This document shows, piece after piece, positions 1-10,040 of a stretch of 64,000 nucleotides of DNA. Under the pieces are notes generated by a model that had not been told where the DNA came from, did no database searches, and was given only the letters and a program-made list of their open reading frames with translations. The position numbers were made by a program, and so were the translations under genes. Each line of letters opens with the position of its first letter. Position 1 is the stretch's first letter. This DNA is from Corinectria fuckeliana (lineage: Eukaryota > Ascomycota > Sordariomycetes > Hypocreales > Nectriaceae): positions 124,001 through 188,000 of the forward strand of contig WPDH01000063.1 in the NCBI GenBank assembly GCA_019137255.1, in the 5' to 3' direction.

Positions 1-62
1 GGATAGTCTTCGTCGGTTGCCGAAGAACAGCATCCACTACCAACCCGACATTGACAGTTTCA

Positions 63-716
63 TCACCGACAAATGGGAATCGGGCATATGGGGAACATAG
101 AAGCACCAGTACATGCTTCTTTGTTTCCCTCTTGAGTAGACTTTAACATTCGCTGAGCAAATGGACGGGCAATGAGGTGACAAACTTGGTAAAGAGTCCG
201 GTATGTTGACCTTGACAAGTTGGACCCGTACATGCCCACGCGCAAGAAGGTGGACTTTCCAGCCTACCCATTTGCCTCATCCTTGATGTACTTCTCTACA
301 GCAATCTTGGACAAGAGATGAGGAATATCGAAGCGTCCATTCGTGAGTTCCTTACTCTCTAGAAACGTCGACCAAATCAAGTGTCGAAGTGACGAGATGT
401 GCGATGCAGCTTGCACGATGTTGAATTCATGCTGCTCTTCCAAGTCTCTTGCAGCCAACGGCCCCTTGGTGACAAATGTCGCAGGGTCGAAAACAGTATT
501 GGCGAAGTTTGCGTGGGAGTCTTGGAACACCGACACTAGACTGCTGATGGAATTGATGTCCACGTGGGCTATTGTAATATTGGGATGAGCATCCAGTTGC
601 ATTGTGGTAGGACTATCGACATTCGATGTCACAGCTCGGATATGATAGCGAGGGGTTGCATCCTTGACCAAGACGGTGACGAGACTTCCCCTTGCGCCCC
701 GGTAGCACCACAACTG
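63..716 (-). pseudogene. NmrA-like NAD(P)-binding protein relic
   Basis: Read on the minus strand, the sequence resembles the NmrA/HSCARG family of atypical Rossmann proteins that sense NAD(P) or act in fungal nitrogen-response signalling. A nucleotide-binding motif GATGAQG is visible near 690-705, but in a different frame from the following stretch (VTVLVKDATPRYHIRAV), so a one-base frameshift separates them. The frame then runs to KYIKDEANG, meets a TAG at 264-266, and continues in the same frame with the family-like FLRVGMYGSNL at about 225-248. It stops again near 63. Two lesions in such a short stretch argue for a decayed gene. An intron could explain the first shift but not the TAG. The upstream part of the gene is not recognisable. 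Confidence 0.6.
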
Positions 717-899
717 TAATCATTGGCAGGGTCATTGTCGGTTGTCTGTGAGCTGTGGGAGACTATAGATCTATCACGACGTGATTGGTACAGTCTCCGG
801 GTCCTTTATATAATGCCATCCGGACAGAATTCGAGTCCGATAGCCATGAAGAATAGCCGAAGTGATTTCTCAGCAGCTCCTCCAAAAGCCTTCATTAGG

Positions 900-1205
900 T
901 CAGACATGGTCATGGACCAAATCACCCCATAACTTTGTAGCGGCATAAAGTGGCATCATAGCGTGACAACGTGATTGTCGCAAGAGGCTCGTTGTACACC
1001 GCCAGCCAACCACCAACGTTATTATCCTCCCAAGGTCCGGTGGGCGATCTATCAAGTCCTGTGCATCTTGCACAGTAAGTGACTTTCCCAGTCGCACTCG
1101 TGTTCTTTCAAACCTCCGGCGTTCGCTGAGAGCTTCATTAGCTTTGCGTAGCGAAGAGACATCTGCTTCTAAGAGGGCCACCTGGTACATTATTGTCAAG
1201 GGCAT
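900..1205 (-). mobile_element. Fot1/pogo-type transposase C-terminal remnant
   Basis: The minus-strand reading contains LLEADVSSLRKANEALSERR followed by LTVQDAQDLI. This is the coiled-coil and tail that ends many fungal Fot1/pogo (DDE_1, CENP-B-like) transposases. The catalytic DDE core that should lie upstream at higher coordinates is not recognisable, and I found no terminal inverted repeats, so only the 3' end of the transposase gene seems to survive. The reading is open for about 100 codons, which suggests truncation rather than strong point-mutation decay. It lies between the NmrA-like relic and an uncharacterised gene. Confidence 0.6.
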
Positions 1206-1337
1206 CCAAGGTTCGACTGATATGCAGGGGATTTGATGGGTGCTGCAGTCCGTAAAGAGATTATGTTCCCTCGAGTCTTAATATCTAACAGACTTCTATC
1301 TTACTCATAACCGAAATAACACGGCAAACTGCAACTC

Positions 1338-3117
1338 TCACAAATGGCCAATGACACTTCCAACTGTGCCAAATTCGTATCGGCCACTGTCAGCCCGCTC
1401 CGCATTCCTGAGCGGCCGAATCGACAGCTCAAAGAAAACCCGCTGATCCAGATCGGCGGGCACGTCTGTGAAATTGTTAATCCTCTGAGAAAACCGAGCC
1501 AACATCTTCTGGAACCCATCTTCGTCGTCAACAAGAACTGCGATGTCGACAGCTGCCCCAGGCATTTCCAGGGTGAAGACGAATCCCGCGGACCTGGACC
1601 CCTCTGCCAACCACCTTAGCGACATCAGACGGAAGGGTTTCGGGGGCGTCCACGCTGAAAGCCTGCCGTTGGGGTGAAGCACGCTACAGAAGAGATCGAA
1701 TTTCAGCGAGCTTGCTGTTCTTGGTGGCCTAGTTGATGCACGTCGAGGCCGGTCATGGGGCAGTGGTTTCGCTGCTGAGCTTGCAAAGTCAACGTCACAC
1801 TCCGGCGCGAATTCTGCGAACGGCCCCGGCTCGCGCAATGGCACCATCTGGGACCCCGCAGGCGGATGCTCCCCAGGAGGCTCGTCCCGGAGGAAATTCT
1901 CGGTTTGTTGAGGTGCTGCATGACGGTCATCTGGTTGAGTCTCTTGGCTTGACTCGACTTCATGCAATGTATACCCTGGCCTGCGGCTTGACTCGCCACC
2001 GTAAGTATTGGCTTGGATCTCGGAGTCTTGCAAGGCGGGCCTGGCGAATGGGCCTATATCATTGCGAGTAGCGCGAGTTCCCGCGGATAGCTTCGTATAC
2101 ATGGGTTCTTTACCCTTATTACGTTTTGCAGGAGGGCCTTGTTCGCCCTCTGGGGGTTGAGCAGCAGGCCACTTGCGCTTGGTTTGCTCCTGCAAACGGT
2201 GAGCATGATGCAAAGCGAAGCCCGATATATCACAGAAAGGGCTGACAGGATTGGCGAGCTCGTCTGGGCTAGAGGCTCTGTCCTGGAAGGCTCCAAGGCC
2301 GCTGTTCCTCATTTGCGTCTTGTTCATCTGTTCGTCGTGATCGTCTACAGTGTCCTCTACGGAAGCTTGATACGAACGGGGTATGTGCAGCGTGCGCGGG
2401 ACGTTTGACGTCACAATGTGTCTAGGCAAGACTGTCATCAAATACGGGTCGAGCGATTAAGGAGCGTAGACTTACAAGGCACATCTCTTACCGTCGAGCG
2501 CTGCAACGGGTGCTAATGGGCTTTGGCTTTGGACATTGATGGGACTCTCAAGAGTCCCTTTTCTGTGCTGACGAGCGGTTCCCTGGACCAGAAGAATGCG
2601 ATCAATTTCGGTTTGTTGGCTATTCGTAGTCATCGATCCGCCGTCGCCTATCTTGAAACTCTGGGTGACCTGGAACAGCAGCTGCAGCACACTGCGCTGT
2701 ATCCTACCATGCCGAGGTTAGAGCCGGCTTGCGAATCGGTAAAATAACTCACTTGAACAAATGCTCCCTGTATTGAAACCGACCGTAATTTGGGTCTAGT
2801 GGATGCTCTGGCCAGTACAGCGCCCCTCGGCCGTCCTCATCCAGGAACTCAATGGTCTTCCGCATCAGCCACTTCTGATCAGTGCGACGGCCCCATCGGA
2901 GGTACTGGGTATCCTGCGTGTTGCGAAATATGATAGTTGCGGCGTGCGCCTGGATCGTCTCGAAGAAGTCGGTATGCCGAGGCTGATGGGAGGTTTCGTA
3001 ACCGAGATCTTGGCAGAGTGTGGCGATGCTTGGGAGAGTTTCCACGCTGGTATCCTGAAAGAACTTGTGAGTAAGCGGTTTCTTTGAGGGACCACGGCGA
3101 AGGCCTCGAGGAGCCAT
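1338..3117 (-). CDS. Uncharacterised three-exon protein, about 552 aa
   Basis: Three open stretches on the minus strand join with consistent phase. Exon 1 is 3117-2753, beginning at ATG (MAPRGLRRGPSKK). Exon 2 is 2691-2492 and exon 3 is 2431-1338. The introns are 61 and 60 nt, with GTGAGT and GTAAGA donors; the second junction could instead use GTAAGT at about 2476. The exon sum is 1659 nt, exactly 553 codons. The N-terminal third looks globular. The middle (roughly residues 230-400) is rich in P, E, Q, S and charged residues and has a basic patch PPAKRNKGKEP that could be a nuclear localisation signal. The C-terminal 120 residues look folded again. I do not recognise the family. A further upstream exon is possible. 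Confidence 0.5.
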
Positions 3118-4141
3118 CTTGTGCACTCCACGCCTTTGTGAATCCAAGCATTAAAGGACTACTGCCGCTGTCTAAGAGAGAAACTCATAAGTACCTTGAG
3201 AGTAAGGCCTCCAGGCCTGCCAGATGCAGGGATTACAAGGCAGCTATGGGGCAGTGCCGACGAACTAATAAAGTAAGCTTCTGACGGTGAAAATAGGCAA
3301 CCCAGGGATCGGCAGTACAGCCCGCCGCTAAAACGTTGGACTCTTGGAATCAATCGTGAAACAATAAGGCCGGATATTACAATGGCTGAGGCAGTGAGAC
3401 TCTTTTCCTCGTTTCTCCTCTTTTCGCTTCCTTGCATAATGCCTTAGGGTCTATAAGTTGTGCGTAATCAGAACTTGAGCATTGTCCAAGCCATAGCTGC
3501 CAGGGTTACTAGCTAGGTCTACAAAGATAAGAGCTTATCGCATTCACGATCCCCCCGCCTCCCTGTAAATATACAGTGCCTCAAATCCTGCCTTACGTGA
3601 TGGACTGACTATTTCTTGGGCGTTGGAAATTGGGAAAGGCCCATTCAGCGACTGAACGTCGTAAAGCCGCTCTAGACTAAATACGAGATAAGTGAAATAA
3701 GATACATGCATACTTCGTATGCTTCGTATACTTGAAGGAACCTTAAAAACCCCAAAATCACGCAGGCTTTCCTTCGGCCGATATAACGGGCCGGGGCTCT
3801 CCAAAGTTTTAAGTGGCGGGCGACAAAGGTGAGGCTGACGCCCCTTTGACGTGACGTGACTTCATGGCGCGGGGTGGGGCCAAATGCTTTGCACATCATC
3901 ACCAGCTACTCCAAGAAACCCGCTCGAGGCATCTTTGAGATATCCAACTAAGGCTCGCGTACTATTCCGGCGCGGAGCAGACATGTTGAGGGCAAAGGGC
4001 AGCACGAGAGAGGTCGTCGGCGGTTCTCGGTGGCCAGAGGTCGAGACCGTTGGTAAGCATCCCCAATACAGCTCGTGATTCTTGCTGATCAAAGGAAATC
4101 GGTTTTCAGAGGATTCATCGTCATCTCACGAGCACACAGTC

Positions 4142-4375
4142 ATGCCTGGAGAGCTGGAGGCACTACAACTCGCCAAGGACGACCGGCCGTGGGTTCGATG
4201 GCCTGTTACGATGTTCACCATATTGCTTCTCCGGCCCATTCTCAAACCTCTCTACGCTCTCTTGCTGAACCCAGCTTTTTTTCTCTTCATCTTGGTTTCC
4301 TTTCTTTTCATCGCACTCCCTTCTCTTATTATCTCGGGCCTCCTGGCAAAATACCTTCGTTTGAAGATTAGGTAA
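4142..4375 (+). CDS. Small two-pass membrane ORF, 77 aa
   Basis: An ATG at 4142 opens a 77-residue reading frame. After a short charged N-terminus (MPGELEALQLAKDD) it carries two hydrophobic stretches, about residues 24-45 and 46-70 (FFLFILVSFLFIALPSLIIS), and ends in a basic tail (KYLRLKIR). This is the layout of a small membrane protein. I do not recognise a family. No convincing intron or upstream exon was found. The length is close to what chance would give, so this is a candidate rather than an established gene. Confidence 0.35.
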   Translation: MPGELEALQLAKDDRPWVRWPVTMFTILLLRPILKPLYALLLNPAFFLFILVSFLFIALPSLIISGLLAKYLRLKIR

Positions 4376-6199
4376 ACTCCTCATCCTGAATCCCACCAGA
4401 GTGGCCGCACACTAGTATGCCCAAGCTGAACCCCCGGCTGATGTTTCGATATAAAACTACAGAGTGTAACGCGTTAAGGACATGTGTGCCGGTTACCCTT
4501 GATTGCCGCACCTACTAAGGAAGAGTTTATGGGAACAGGATGGCCTTCATAGCATCTAAGACGATCATGAAGGAGTGGCTTCTACATGCAATTGCAAGGA
4601 GCACTTCCCAGAGACCTCTCAAAGATTAAGGAAGCTATAACAGTGGTCTTGCCTAACTGCACAAGGTTGGCATGCATCTTGGAGAACGCAATAAGTGCTT
4701 TAACTGCACGACGATCGTCCAATTTTACTAGCTCATGAATATATGCCCATAGATATCAGGACGTAATATGTCATATATGCCGAGACTGAAGCTGAGAATC
4801 GTGTCCTCACTTCATTCTACAACTCTCAAGGGTCTATTCAACTTCTAATCTATACTTTCGCGGCATCTAGTCGAACACTGCAAACCACGACTCTCGCGTC
4901 TACCCCAGCTTCTGTCCTACGTATTCGGGAGGCTATTTTTAGGGATCGTTGAAGCCTCTACCCCAGATTGTCTCATTCATGCAGGACTGGGCAGTTATAA
5001 GCCCGATGGAAACAATTAGCCCAGATGTTCATGCAGGATGCGCACTTTCCTTCCTTCCCCGCTGTATGTTTATTTGGGACATAACCAACACTGTCGTTTC
5101 TTGAGCTACTAAAGTGCCAGATAAGGGTTCTCTATTATACTCACTGTTATTTAGAAAATGCTTTGTCCTACAACACATGATTGTTGATAACTCCCAGCTG
5201 AATACCCAATGCCCACAGAATCTAGCTCTAGTTGAGATTTAGTACTATCTTCAAATAAAGTAACCGTGGGAGCTCGACACTCAACCCAGAACGGTCTTCT
5301 CGTGGATGCAATTTCTGCTTGATTGCGTTCAAGATACGCAGCATCCTTCGCATTAGCGATACAATTCGCTAGAAGCTAGTCGGGAGACTCCACGATCCGT
5401 GTCTAGAAATTCATCTTCACGACCTTCTTTCCCGTTGCGGCCTACAGGTCTCCAGGCTATTCCGTAGACTGGCAAGTTGACAAGCAACTGACACGTGGGT
5501 GGGTGGGCGCAACATAGGATGTCCGGACTGGCCTCCAGGACAGGGTGATTTAAGGGTAACTTAGAAGTAATGAGCTGTTTTGAAAGGCACTCCAGGTACC
5601 TCGGCTTCCTGTGGGCTTTCCTCCAATCAGCCCTCTGAGAGATTGCGGTAGTCGCGGTGAAGGGGCAGAACAATGAGGACCGTTTCTTGGAAGGAAAATA
5701 TGTTCAACTAGGATGACAGACAGCAGGTAGTGAGGCATAAAGAAGTAATCAATACATTAATTAGCACGTTTTTAATTGCAGAACGGAAGGTGGATGTTTA
5801 TACTCGCCAAGCTATGGAATACATGATCAATGAATTGCCGGTCAAAGCAAGGAGCGCATCTAAAGCCGACCTATATCCTGGAATATCGTGCTCTCAACGA
5901 CATGGCGGCCTAAGAGTCAAGGCAATTGGATTTACATTTAAACTGTTTAGGTCTTGGAATACGTAACTGATGATATCTCATTTAATGTGGCCCTTTCGAT
6001 CTCACACCCATGAGCCGATTAGCTGTGCTGATGACGGATGAAACGCAACTCCACCTCGGATTGTTTTTAGAACACGCATTAAATAACATCATCTCTTCAC
6101 ACACGAGTAACTCGTCTCGCCCTTCAACGACTCTATAACCCGGACGGCGCAGTTTCTTGCAAGACCCAGTCACCTATCGATTCTGGTCCGTCAAATGGG
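4376..6199. other. Intergenic, no gene recognised
   Basis: Only short, overlapping reading frames without family motifs or good codon character are present on either strand. No tRNA, rRNA or terminal repeat was seen. Composition is mixed and does not look strongly RIP-mutated. Confidence 0.5.
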
Positions 6200-7132
6200 A
6201 TGTCCGAGCCAACGTCCAGCAATGTGACTATCTTCCCCGAATCAAGTTTCTTCGAGGAAGGACGAGCATCCGCACTTCCCTCCCCGGCAGAAATTAGAGC
6301 TCTCAACGAGAGTTCAGGAAATGACCGTGCTACATGGTTTAACCGCCCATCGCCTGTCATTATCCCGTCTCTCGGACTATTTGTCAAGTATGGAGCCGAC
6401 ATGACTGTGGTCGAGGCCCAGACCCAAGTGATGATGGGTGAGCTCCTCCAAGACCAAGTGCCGATTCCCGAAGTCTTCGGCTGGAGTGAAGATGGGGAGC
6501 AAACGTTTATATACATGTCCTTGGTCGAGGGCGACACTCTACAGGCGAGATGGTGCAGCTTGAGCGAGGATGAGCGACAAGCCGTATGCAAGGAATTAAG
6601 ATGCATGGTGAATGCGTGGAGGGCTCTGAAACAGGATGAGGCTGACAGCCACGTCGGTAAGTAGTCTCCTTGGTGCATACATACAAGCATTACCCTCATC
6701 TCACATATAACCCACCCAGGAAGCATAGGCAAACACCCACTGAACGATATCTTTATTTGTTACCGTCCAGAGCTCGTCGGGCCATTTCTAGGTACAGACG
6801 CAGTCAAGAGCTTTCAGGACGTTTGTGGAATCGACATAAGCGACGATGTGCCGATCGTTTTCACCCACGATGATATCTGCCCGCCAAACATCCATTTATC
6901 GCCTGGGCCGAATCCAAAGGTGGTCGCCATCATCGATTGGGGTCAATCGGGCTGGTATCCTTCATACTGGGAGTATTGCAAAGCACGCAGGGTTGGTGTT
7001 CTCCCAGAGCGGTTCGATCCTGTCCTCCAGGAGGAGTGGCAAACAAAGTACGTGCCAACGATCATAGATCCGGTGGATGACGAGACATGTTACCATCCTT
7101 GGCTTTATTTTGTGCTGTCAAAGGGCATCTGA
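6200..7132 (+). CDS. APH-fold phosphotransferase-like protein, 289 aa
   Basis: Two exons, 6200-6656 and 6720-7132, join across a 63-nt GTAAGT...CAG intron with matched phase (870 nt, 290 codons). The product has the aminoglycoside phosphotransferase/choline kinase-like fold. The N-lobe includes LFVKYGADMTVVEAQT with a candidate ATP-binding lysine. The hinge-like stretch is FIYMSLVEGDTL. The catalytic loop FTHDDICPPN lies near residue 202 (H-x-D-x4-N pattern), and the metal-binding IIDWGQSGW near residue 225 is equivalent to DFG. Fungal genomes hold many such proteins whose substrates are unknown, so an antibiotic-resistance role should not be assumed. The key residues look intact. The stop at 7130 comes soon after the C-lobe core, so an additional 3' exon cannot be excluded. 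Confidence 0.85.
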
Positions 7133-7989
7133 TTACCCTGATACTTAGCTATACGCTGGACGTTTCAAGGGGTTTTACAATACACTGTACCATTCCGGGC
7201 TTGGCTACTTCCCTATTGTCTCGGAGTTGAGCGACTTGGACAAGACACACTATCCCCTTGCAAAGTGAAAGCTAGATGGTGAGGCGACAATTTGGCGCAC
7301 AGCTGGAGCGGTGAGTGGAATGTGCAGTATTAGACATTAGGCATGGGAAGGAATGTGGCTGACAGCTGGAGGCGTAAACGATGCTGCGGTGTCACGTCGG
7401 TAATGTTCTAGAAACGAGTCGTCGCATTAGTGAAGGCGACACCTGTTTCTAAACCATGACAAAAAATGTCATGACCCAGGAATTCACGGAGTCGGTGACG
7501 TCAACCGCCGACGTTGCAAACCTCCGACGGCGATTCCAAAGCCAGCTCTAAATGACGTCAACCTACGGCTGTCAATGTCCCGGGACATCTCCACTTGCCT
7601 CCCGGCGCAACCCAATCCCGATGGCGTCTCCGTCGGCCCGTGTCGCCGTGTCCGAAGCGCCTCTACAAAGAAGCATGCTGGCCTGTTGGCCGGTCCAGCC
7701 TGAATTAGCGCCAGCAGACGTGGCCTCCACCGCTAACATCGACCATGCGACCCCGCCTCGCATTCGCACTCGCCCGTCGCGTGAATCCGTGAATGCCGTC
7801 GTTGTGGCCGATATCCGTCTCGAGCTGGCGTCGTCCTGCCAGCCCGCGTGCGTCGACTGAGCTTAAAGAGCAGGCCAGGCCCGGGTTTCCACCGTCTTGC
7901 CCCTTTGTATCGACACAAACTGGCATCAGAATCCTTCAGCTGTCAGCACTAATTAACCTCGTTTTCAATCAATCGCACCGGCATTCAGC
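7133..7989. other. Intergenic between APH-like gene and SDR gene
   Basis: No coding region is supported. Several overlapping frames at 7552-8128 on both strands reflect the GC-rich 5' flank of the dehydrogenase gene rather than protein signal. Confidence 0.5.
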
Positions 7990-9089
7990 ATGTTCACCCA
8001 CCTGTTCCAACAGCTCTCGCAGCTGTACCCCCCGAAACCGACATTCACCGAGGCGAACCTCCCCGAGCTCAATGACAAGGCAAGTCTTCTCATCCTCCCA
8101 TCTCTCATTCTCAAATGCCTCCGTCTGACCAGCTGTAGGTCTACATCGTCACCGGCGCCAGCGGCGGTGTCGGCAAAGAACTCGCGCAGATGCTCTACGC
8201 CAAAAACGCACGCGTCTACGTCGCCGCCCGCTCAGAGGAAAAGGCGGCGGCCGCCATGGACGCCATCAAAGCCGCGGCGCCGTCGTCTTCCGGCCAGCTG
8301 ACGTTCCTGCGCCTGGATCTCGCAGACCTGACCACCATCTCCGCGTCGGCGAAGCAGTTCCTCGACCGCGAGTCGAAGCTGCACGTGCTCTTCAACAACG
8401 CCGGCGTCATGAACCCGGCGCAGGGGTCCAAGACGGCGCAGGACTACGAGCTCCAGCTAGGCGTCAACAACATCGCCACCTTCATGTTCACCAAGCTCCT
8501 CACGCCGACGCTCGTCGCCACCGCAAAGGCCGAACAGCCCGGCGCCGTCCGCGTCGTCTGGGTCGCCTCTTCTGCAGCCGAGGCGCCGTACGTCCCGACC
8601 GGAGGCGTCGACATGAGCGACATCCACAAGCGCCTCGACAAGGGCGTGTTTACCTCGTACGGGCTGAGCAAGGCGGGCAACTACCTGCACGCGGTCGAGA
8701 TGGCCAAGCGGTTCAAGGACGAGGGCATCGTCAGTATTCCGCTGAACCCCGGAAACCTGGCTTCGGACCTGTGGAGGACCCAGGGATCGTGGGCGTCGTG
8801 GTTCCTCCAGACGTTCGTGCTGCATGCGCCTGTGTATGGCGCGTACACGGAGCTCTTTGCTGGGCTTTCACCACAGGTGACGATAGAAAAGTCTGGACAG
8901 TGGGGTGAGTCTAGGCCTAGATTTCAATGTTGTTTCCATGCTGACGGATTTGCAGTTGGTCCTTGGGGACGGTTCCTTCTGATTAGGAATGACTTGCTAC
9001 TAGCATCCAAGTCGAAAGATGAGGGCGGTCTAGGGACGTCCAAGGCGTTTTGGGACTGGACCGAGTCGGAAATTAAGGCGTATCTTTAG
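7990..9089 (+). CDS. Short-chain dehydrogenase/reductase, 329 aa
   Basis: Three exons: 7990-8079, 8139-8904 and 8956-9089 (990 nt). The product is a classical-type SDR oxidoreductase using NAD(P)(H). It has the cofactor motif TGASGGVG (about residues 35-42), the structural NNAG near residue 117, a catalytic serine region VVWVASSAAE, and the active-site YGLSK near residue 201. The size and the extended N- and C-termini resemble retinol-dehydrogenase-like fungal SDRs; the substrate is unknown. Intron 1 (59 nt) has a GC donor, AAG|GCAAGT, with acceptor TGTAG, and only this splice joins the short first exon MFTHLFQQLSQLYPPK... to VYIVTGAS in phase. Intron 2 is 51 nt, a multiple of three, so the frame also runs through it unspliced. 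The spliced form gives GQWVGPWGRF, which fits SDR proteins better. Confidence 0.88.
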
Positions 9090-10040
9090 TGCTGAAGCGG
9101 CTACCTTGTATGATGGGGATAGAGTACAATGGTAAATGTTGGTAAATGTTGCCGACCGGAACAAAGCAGCAGGCACGGGACGCGGAAAGAGTCCGAGTAG
9201 ATAATTGCAGGTACATAGCGACGAGTTACAACAGAGAATCAACTTCATTCTAGCTAGTGGATTAATACATTACGCGATGGGACACAGCTGCGAATGGGTT
9301 CTCCTGTGTCTGCGCCATGATTTGCTGAATCAACACGGAACTGACAATGCGCCGAATGCAAATTAAAGTGCCACATCCCTTCACCCAAGCCCAAGAGTCG
9401 CCGTAGCTGTGGACATACTAGCACGCCAAGAATAATGGCAATAGCCTCGTGAGAAACGGGCAAGGGCTGCTGCAGTGCACGTCGTCTTCATTGGCAGACA
9501 GCATCTTTGGCCATTAGCTTTACGGTTGGTTGCCACGCGAGTGGCTTGCTACGTATGTCATGCACACCTCGTGATATAGCTGATTAGCTAGACATACTTG
9601 AACTAGGCGACGATAATTCAATGGCCTTGAGAACGAGTAGAAAAGGCAGCTTGTCCTAGTAATTTGCATCACTTGCTTCTGACAGTACTCCTTTGCGTGT
9701 CGGATTAGCTGTAAGTAGCTTGAGATGGCCATGGATCTGAAGTTGGACTGAGACGAGTGGACGCCACTAGCTAGCGGATAAGATAGCGGGTACGATAACG
9801 GGTATGAATCTCTTATCGTGCGTATCTGCTTATCGCTGGGAAAACTCAGATGCCCCACTGAATTTTCACATGGAATCCATTGCACGTCACTGGGTTCTTT
9901 CTTGGTGAGAATCCCGACCCGATTGTTTTGTTGCGACTACACACACACATCCTCTCTCTGTCTTTTTCAACGGCATCACCACGCACTCCCTTTCACGGAA
10001 ATACCCAAATCCCTCCCCCTCACCCCTCCCCCTCTTCTCA
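9090..10040. other. Intergenic and 5' flank of the helicase gene
   Basis: No gene is supported. The last 100 bases before the helicase ATG (about 9940-10038) are strongly pyrimidine-rich (C/T tracts), typical of promoters and 5' UTRs of highly expressed filamentous fungal genes. Confidence 0.5.

Noticed and set aside
7552..8128. Frames upstream of and overlapping SDR exon 1
   Set aside because: They are out of frame with the SDR and rich in Ser/Pro/Arg, as expected of GC-rich promoter DNA.
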